From: an uncultured Prevotellaceae bacterium
Lineage (GTDB): Bacteria; Bacteroidota; Bacteroidia; Bacteroidales; Bacteroidaceae
Direction of reading: 5' to 3'
DNA: 64,000 bases
NCBI GenBank assembly: GCA_900318995.1
Contig: ONMR01000007.1
Span: forward strand, 1 to 64,000
Position numbers and translations under genes: made by a program. The notes under the pieces were generated by a model. The model was not told where the DNA came from and did no database searches. It worked only from the letters and a program-made list of their open reading frames with translations. Of the stretch, positions 60,688 through 64,000 are shown in pieces (position 1 is the stretch's first letter; each line of letters starts with the position of its first letter).

Positions 60688-62892
60688 ATGAATATCCTTG
60701 CGGACGGTCGGATCTGGTCACTTTACTCAGCCGGTGTCGGTACTTTCTTTACGAGTGCCATATTGGAGTGGGCTCATCAAAGTGCTGATGACACCTTCTA
60801 CATAATTGTTCCGAAAGGCATTGATGACAGATACGAGCTCTCTGACATGCCTCCAAACATAAAACTGTTGGATTATACCGGCCGTTTTCCCGCCTTCCTT
60901 CCGAATATCATCACTCTGCAACTGATTGTGCCGAGACTTTGCCGCAAGTTGCGCATAGACATGTACTATTCGCCGGTTCCGAATCTGCCGCTCATGATTC
61001 CTTCAAGGGTTAAGACTCTTGTTACGGTTCACGATGTGGTCAATATCGAGATGCCTCATACCATGTCATGGACCAACAGGCTGGCAACTGCTTTTTCATT
61101 CGGACGGTCAGTGCGCAGAGCCTCCTACCTATGGACCAATTCCGAGTATACCCGTTCAAAGGTTGAGGAGTACTTTCCAAAACGCAGGGCCGGGAATATA
61201 ATTGTGGGTGATGCCTTGGACCGTAAGGTCTTCTATCCCAGGGCCATTACTGATGATGCTGTCAGGAATTTGAAAAAAAGATATGGTATTACGGGAAAAT
61301 TCATCCTGTTCGTCGGATCACTGGAGCCCCGCAAGAACCTTCAGTTCCTGCTCAGTATCATAGGGGACTTATACCGTGAAAATGGGATACAACTGGTGGT
61401 TGTAGGTGCCAAGAGATGGAAAGAGTCAAATCTTAGAGCTGTCATTGAGGATCCCGGCTTTCCAAGGGAGAGTACTGTTTTATGCGGGTATCTAAGTAAT
61501 GAAGAGCTGGCTACTCTCTACAGTATGGCGGACTGTTATGTTTCGGCATCTTTTATGGAAGGATTCGGAATGCCGCAGCTGGAGGCTTTGATGTGTGGCT
61601 GTCCGGTTGTTACTGCTGACAATACAGCCATGACCGAGGTGGCAATGTCAAAGGATGCAGCTTTCCTGGTTGACGGATATGATCCCGAGATATGGAAACA
61701 TACAATATTGCAGGTCGTAAATAACAAGCCAAAAGTCAGTCCCGGCCAACTGGACCAATATGACTGGAGTCTTATAATAAGCAGATTGCGAGCTCACATA
61801 TGTGACACGAATAGTATGTTATATATCAACGGAAGGTTTCTTACCCAGCCCATGACTGGAGTGGAACGTTTTGCATACAGCATTTGTGTTGCGATGGCTG
61901 AATCGGGAAAGTCATTTGCTGTGATATGTCCGAAAGGTCCAATCCGTAAAGAGTATGATGTAAGCAGACTGAACATAATTCATTACGGATTTGGAGGGTC
62001 GCATTTCTGGGAACAGTGTGTCCTGCCTTGGTTTTTTGCAGGCAAGAAGGATTATATGCTCCTGAGCCTTACAGGTTTGGGCACGATACTGATGAGAAAT
62101 AAGATCATGACCATACATGATCTGTCATTCCTGAGGTCCCCGTCATGGTTCTCCCGTAAATACTACTGGTACTATAGGTTTATGACTCCGCTGGCCGTCC
62201 GTACATCCAGTCATATCCTTACTGTCAGTGAATTCTCAAAGTCTGAGATACTGCATTTCTATCCGTTCCTCAGTGATGATAAGGTGAGTGTGATCTATAG
62301 CGCAATAAACAGCAACCTCTTTAGGAGAGATAACTCTGTCCCTGCTGCCAAAGAGCGTTTTGTACTGACAGTATCATCAATAGACCCGCGTAAGAATTTT
62401 GCACGTCTGCTTGAGGCTTATAATGGTATAAAAGGCACAAAGCTCTATATAGTAGGTAATTACAATCAGATATTCCAGAAACAGGATGATTTGTTTCAGG
62501 ACAGAAATGATGTAAAGTTCCTTGGCCGGGCATCGGACAGGGAGTTGCTGGAACTCTATAATCAGGCAGTCTGTTTTGTCCTGCCTTCCCTTTATGAGGG
62601 TTTCGGACTTCCTCCGCTTGAGGCTATGGCATGCGGATGTCCTGTGTTGGTATCAGACATACCGGTAGAGAGGGAGATCTGTGCCGATGCCGCCCGTTAT
62701 TTCAATCCTTATAGTGTTGAGGATATCAGGAGGAGTATACGTGAACAGCTTGAGTGTGATGATTCAACCAGGAATGAGCAGATAGAGAGAGGTTTTTCAA
62801 ATATCACCCGTTTCTCATGGCGGCGGTCTGCAGGTATAATAATTGAGATAGTTGAAAAATTGCATTGCAGGCAGGAAAAACGCAACAAATAA
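60688..62892 (+). CDS. Tandem GT4-GT4 glycosyltransferase
   Basis: A 734-residue fusion of two family 4 glycosyltransferases. The first half has VHDVVNIEMP, FVGSLEPRKNL and SASFMEGFGMPQLEALMCGCPVV (partly quoted); the second begins near residue 380 (LYINGRFLTQPMTGVERFAY) with TIHDLSFLRSP, SSIDPRKNF and SLYEGFGLPPLEAMACG. Both carry the C-terminal EGFGxP(Q/P)LEA donor site, so both look catalytically competent and could add two consecutive sugars. ATG 60688 is chosen as it leads into the first conserved strand, 5 bases after the GT2 stop. Confidence 0.88.
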   Translation: MNILADGRIWSLYSAGVGTFFTSAILEWAHQSADDTFYIIVPKGIDDRYELSDMPPNIKLLDYTGRFPAFLPNIITLQLIVPRLCRKLRIDMYYSPVPNLPLMIPSRVKTLVTVHDVVNIEMPHTMSWTNRLATAFSFGRSVRRASYLWTNSEYTRSKVEEYFPKRRAGNIIVGDALDRKVFYPRAITDDAVRNLKKRYGITGKFILFVGSLEPRKNLQFLLSIIGDLYRENGIQLVVVGAKRWKESNLRAVIEDPGFPRESTVLCGYLSNEELATLYSMADCYVSASFMEGFGMPQLEALMCGCPVVTADNTAMTEVAMSKDAAFLVDGYDPEIWKHTILQVVNNKPKVSPGQLDQYDWSLIISRLRAHICDTNSMLYINGRFLTQPMTGVERFAYSICVAMAESGKSFAVICPKGPIRKEYDVSRLNIIHYGFGGSHFWEQCVLPWFFAGKKDYMLLSLTGLGTILMRNKIMTIHDLSFLRSPSWFSRKYYWYYRFMTPLAVRTSSHILTVSEFSKSEILHFYPFLSDDKVSVIYSAINSNLFRRDNSVPAAKERFVLTVSSIDPRKNFARLLEAYNGIKGTKLYIVGNYNQIFQKQDDLFQDRNDVKFLGRASDRELLELYNQAVCFVLPSLYEGFGLPPLEAMACGCPVLVSDIPVEREICADAARYFNPYSVEDIRRSIREQLECDDSTRNEQIERGFSNITRFSWRRSAGIIIEIVEKLHCRQEKRNK

Positions 62893-62925
62893 AGTCAGGA
62901 CACGTTATAAAGAAAACGGATACGG

Positions 62926-64000
62926 ATGAAAAAGACTCTGCTTCATATAACCAAATACTACTATCCGGTAGAGGGTGGTATAGAGACAGTTACCAAGTAT
63001 CTGGTTGACGGAATGGAGTCTTTTGAAAGCTCTGTGGTCTGTTTCGGTCAGGAAGGCAAGACGGTTACAGATACCATTGACGGAGTAAAAGTATACCGTA
63101 TCGCCCCGTTTATCAGAATATCCAGCCAGGATATTGCCTTCTCATACAGGAGACGTCTTAAGATGATTCTTGATGAGATAAAGCCCGACATCATTGTTCT
63201 GCATTGTCCAAATCCTTTTCTATACCCAATAACTGCGTCTCTTAAGCCCAAGAACGCCAAACTGGTTCTTCTTTGGCATTCCGACATACTTGGAAAGGGG
63301 TTGTTGTACCGTCTGGTTGCCGGCGCTGAGAAGCGTATCCTGAAGGCATCGGACCTGATAATTGCCACAAGTCCCAACTATATAGATCCCGGCAGTCCCA
63401 TATACAGGTTCAGGGACAAGACAGAGGTGGCTCCAAATGGTATCAAAGACAGGGATTTTGAACTCTGCCCGACAGATAATGAGAGGATAGAGGAGATACG
63501 GCGTATGTATGGCGGCAGGAAGATAATATTCTTTGTGGGCCGTCATGTGAAATACAAGGGTATCAATTATCTGATAGAGGCCGAAAAATACATCAAGTCC
63601 GACTGTGTGATACTGATAGGCGGACGCGGACCGGAAACGGAAAGGCTCAAAAAGCTGAGCAAGTCAGAACGTATTCATTTCATAGGGAAAGTGCCGCCGT
63701 CGGATTTGAAATGTTATTATTACGCATCGGATATTTTCGGATTTACATCATGCAGCAAGCAGGAGGCGTTCGGTGTCGCTTTGGCCGAGGCCATGTACTG
63801 TGGTTGTGTTCCGGTTACATTTACTATAGATGGTTCTGGGGTGAATTGGGTCTCATTAAAGGGAGAGACAGGTGAGGAGGTCGCTTTAGGCGATACCCGC
63901 GCATACGCGGAAGCAGTTGACAGGCTGCTGGATAATCCTGAACTATACGATCGGTATTCCCGGGCAGGAAGGGATAGAATATCCCGGTATTTTACATGCG
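62926..64000 (+). CDS. GT4 glycosyltransferase, cut by the window edge
   Basis: The first 358 residues of a family 4 glycosyltransferase. It begins MKKTLLHITKYYYPVEGGIETV, the typical N-terminal domain, and has VLLWHSDI, VAPNGIKD, FFVGRHVKYKGINYLI and SKQEAFGVALAEAMYCG, the donor-binding EX7E region. The reading frame is open to the end of the window, so the C-terminus is missing. It continues the polysaccharide locus beyond this window. Confidence 0.9.
   Translation, partial: MKKTLLHITKYYYPVEGGIETVTKYLVDGMESFESSVVCFGQEGKTVTDTIDGVKVYRIAPFIRISSQDIAFSYRRRLKMILDEIKPDIIVLHCPNPFLYPITASLKPKNAKLVLLWHSDILGKGLLYRLVAGAEKRILKASDLIIATSPNYIDPGSPIYRFRDKTEVAPNGIKDRDFELCPTDNERIEEIRRMYGGRKIIFFVGRHVKYKGINYLIEAEKYIKSDCVILIGGRGPETERLKKLSKSERIHFIGKVPPSDLKCYYYASDIFGFTSCSKQEAFGVALAEAMYCGCVPVTFTIDGSGVNWVSLKGETGEEVALGDTRAYAEAVDRLLDNPELYDRYSRAGRDRISRYFTC

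Overview
The window comes from a member of the Bacteroidetes, most likely order Bacteroidales (Prevotella/Bacteroides-like). The evidence is the repeated promoter element TAnnTTTG (often with an upstream TTG), secreted proteins with short AQ-ending signal peptides, SLBB-type polysaccharide export genes, a short 306-residue SerA and xylan-type lipoprotein glycosidases. Genes are densely packed and no stretch longer than about 300 bases lacks a gene.

Layout. 1-15 kb holds housekeeping and accessory genes: a secreted CE1-like esterase, a YbjQ-family protein, a serine operon (serC, serA, DUF1015), a YjbR protein, free methionine sulfoxide reductase, a secreted unknown, a DUF5131 protein, RidA, an orphan sensor histidine kinase, a YigZ protein, a GH67 alpha-glucuronidase, a small EF-loop protein, an outer-membrane barrel and tRNA-Thr(CGU). 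15.2-36.5 kb is one head-to-tail operon of 24 genes with overlapping or nearly touching ends. It is an aryl-polyene/flexirubin-type type II fatty acid/polyketide cluster with three ketosynthases, a chain-length-factor-like partner, a truncated ketosynthase-like protein, two ACPs, a ketoreductase, two hotdog dehydratases, a thioesterase, a methyltransferase, three acyltransferase domains and an AMP ligase. It also has LolA, MMPL and small EamA transport proteins, a GT2 enzyme, a CrtI-like oxidoreductase, a radical SAM enzyme, a hydrolase and an FNT-type channel. No tyrosine/histidine ammonia lyase and no DarA/DarB lie inside it. 36.5-44.5 kb holds a GH43 lipoprotein, a perfect 26-bp palindrome, an AbiE-type toxin-antitoxin pair, an M15 peptidase, a Gfo/Idh oxidoreductase and a BlaI/M56 pair whose M56 protein has a long C-terminal extension. 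44.5-49 kb is carAB, preceded by a short leader ORF and a terminator-like hairpin. 49-51.7 kb has a GH13 amylase-like gene and fabD on the minus strand. 52 kb to the end is an exopolysaccharide/capsule locus: initiating sugar transferase, Wza-like export, Wzz, a Wzz-Wzy fusion, a flippase and four glycosyltransferase domains before the edge.

How parts fit. The polyene operon can load an aryl acid (AMP ligase, ACPs), extend it (KS, KS/CLF, KR, DH), modify it (methyltransferase, FAD and radical SAM enzymes), attach it to a lipid or sugar (acyltransferases, GT2) and move it to the outer membrane (MMPL, LolA). The CE1, GH67 and GH43 genes suggest use of decorated xylan. The most unusual points are the carA gene, which has Gly where the glutaminase cysteine should be, its candidate attenuator, and a 148-bp inverted-repeat element whose arms contain the stop codons of both carB and the converging GH13 gene.
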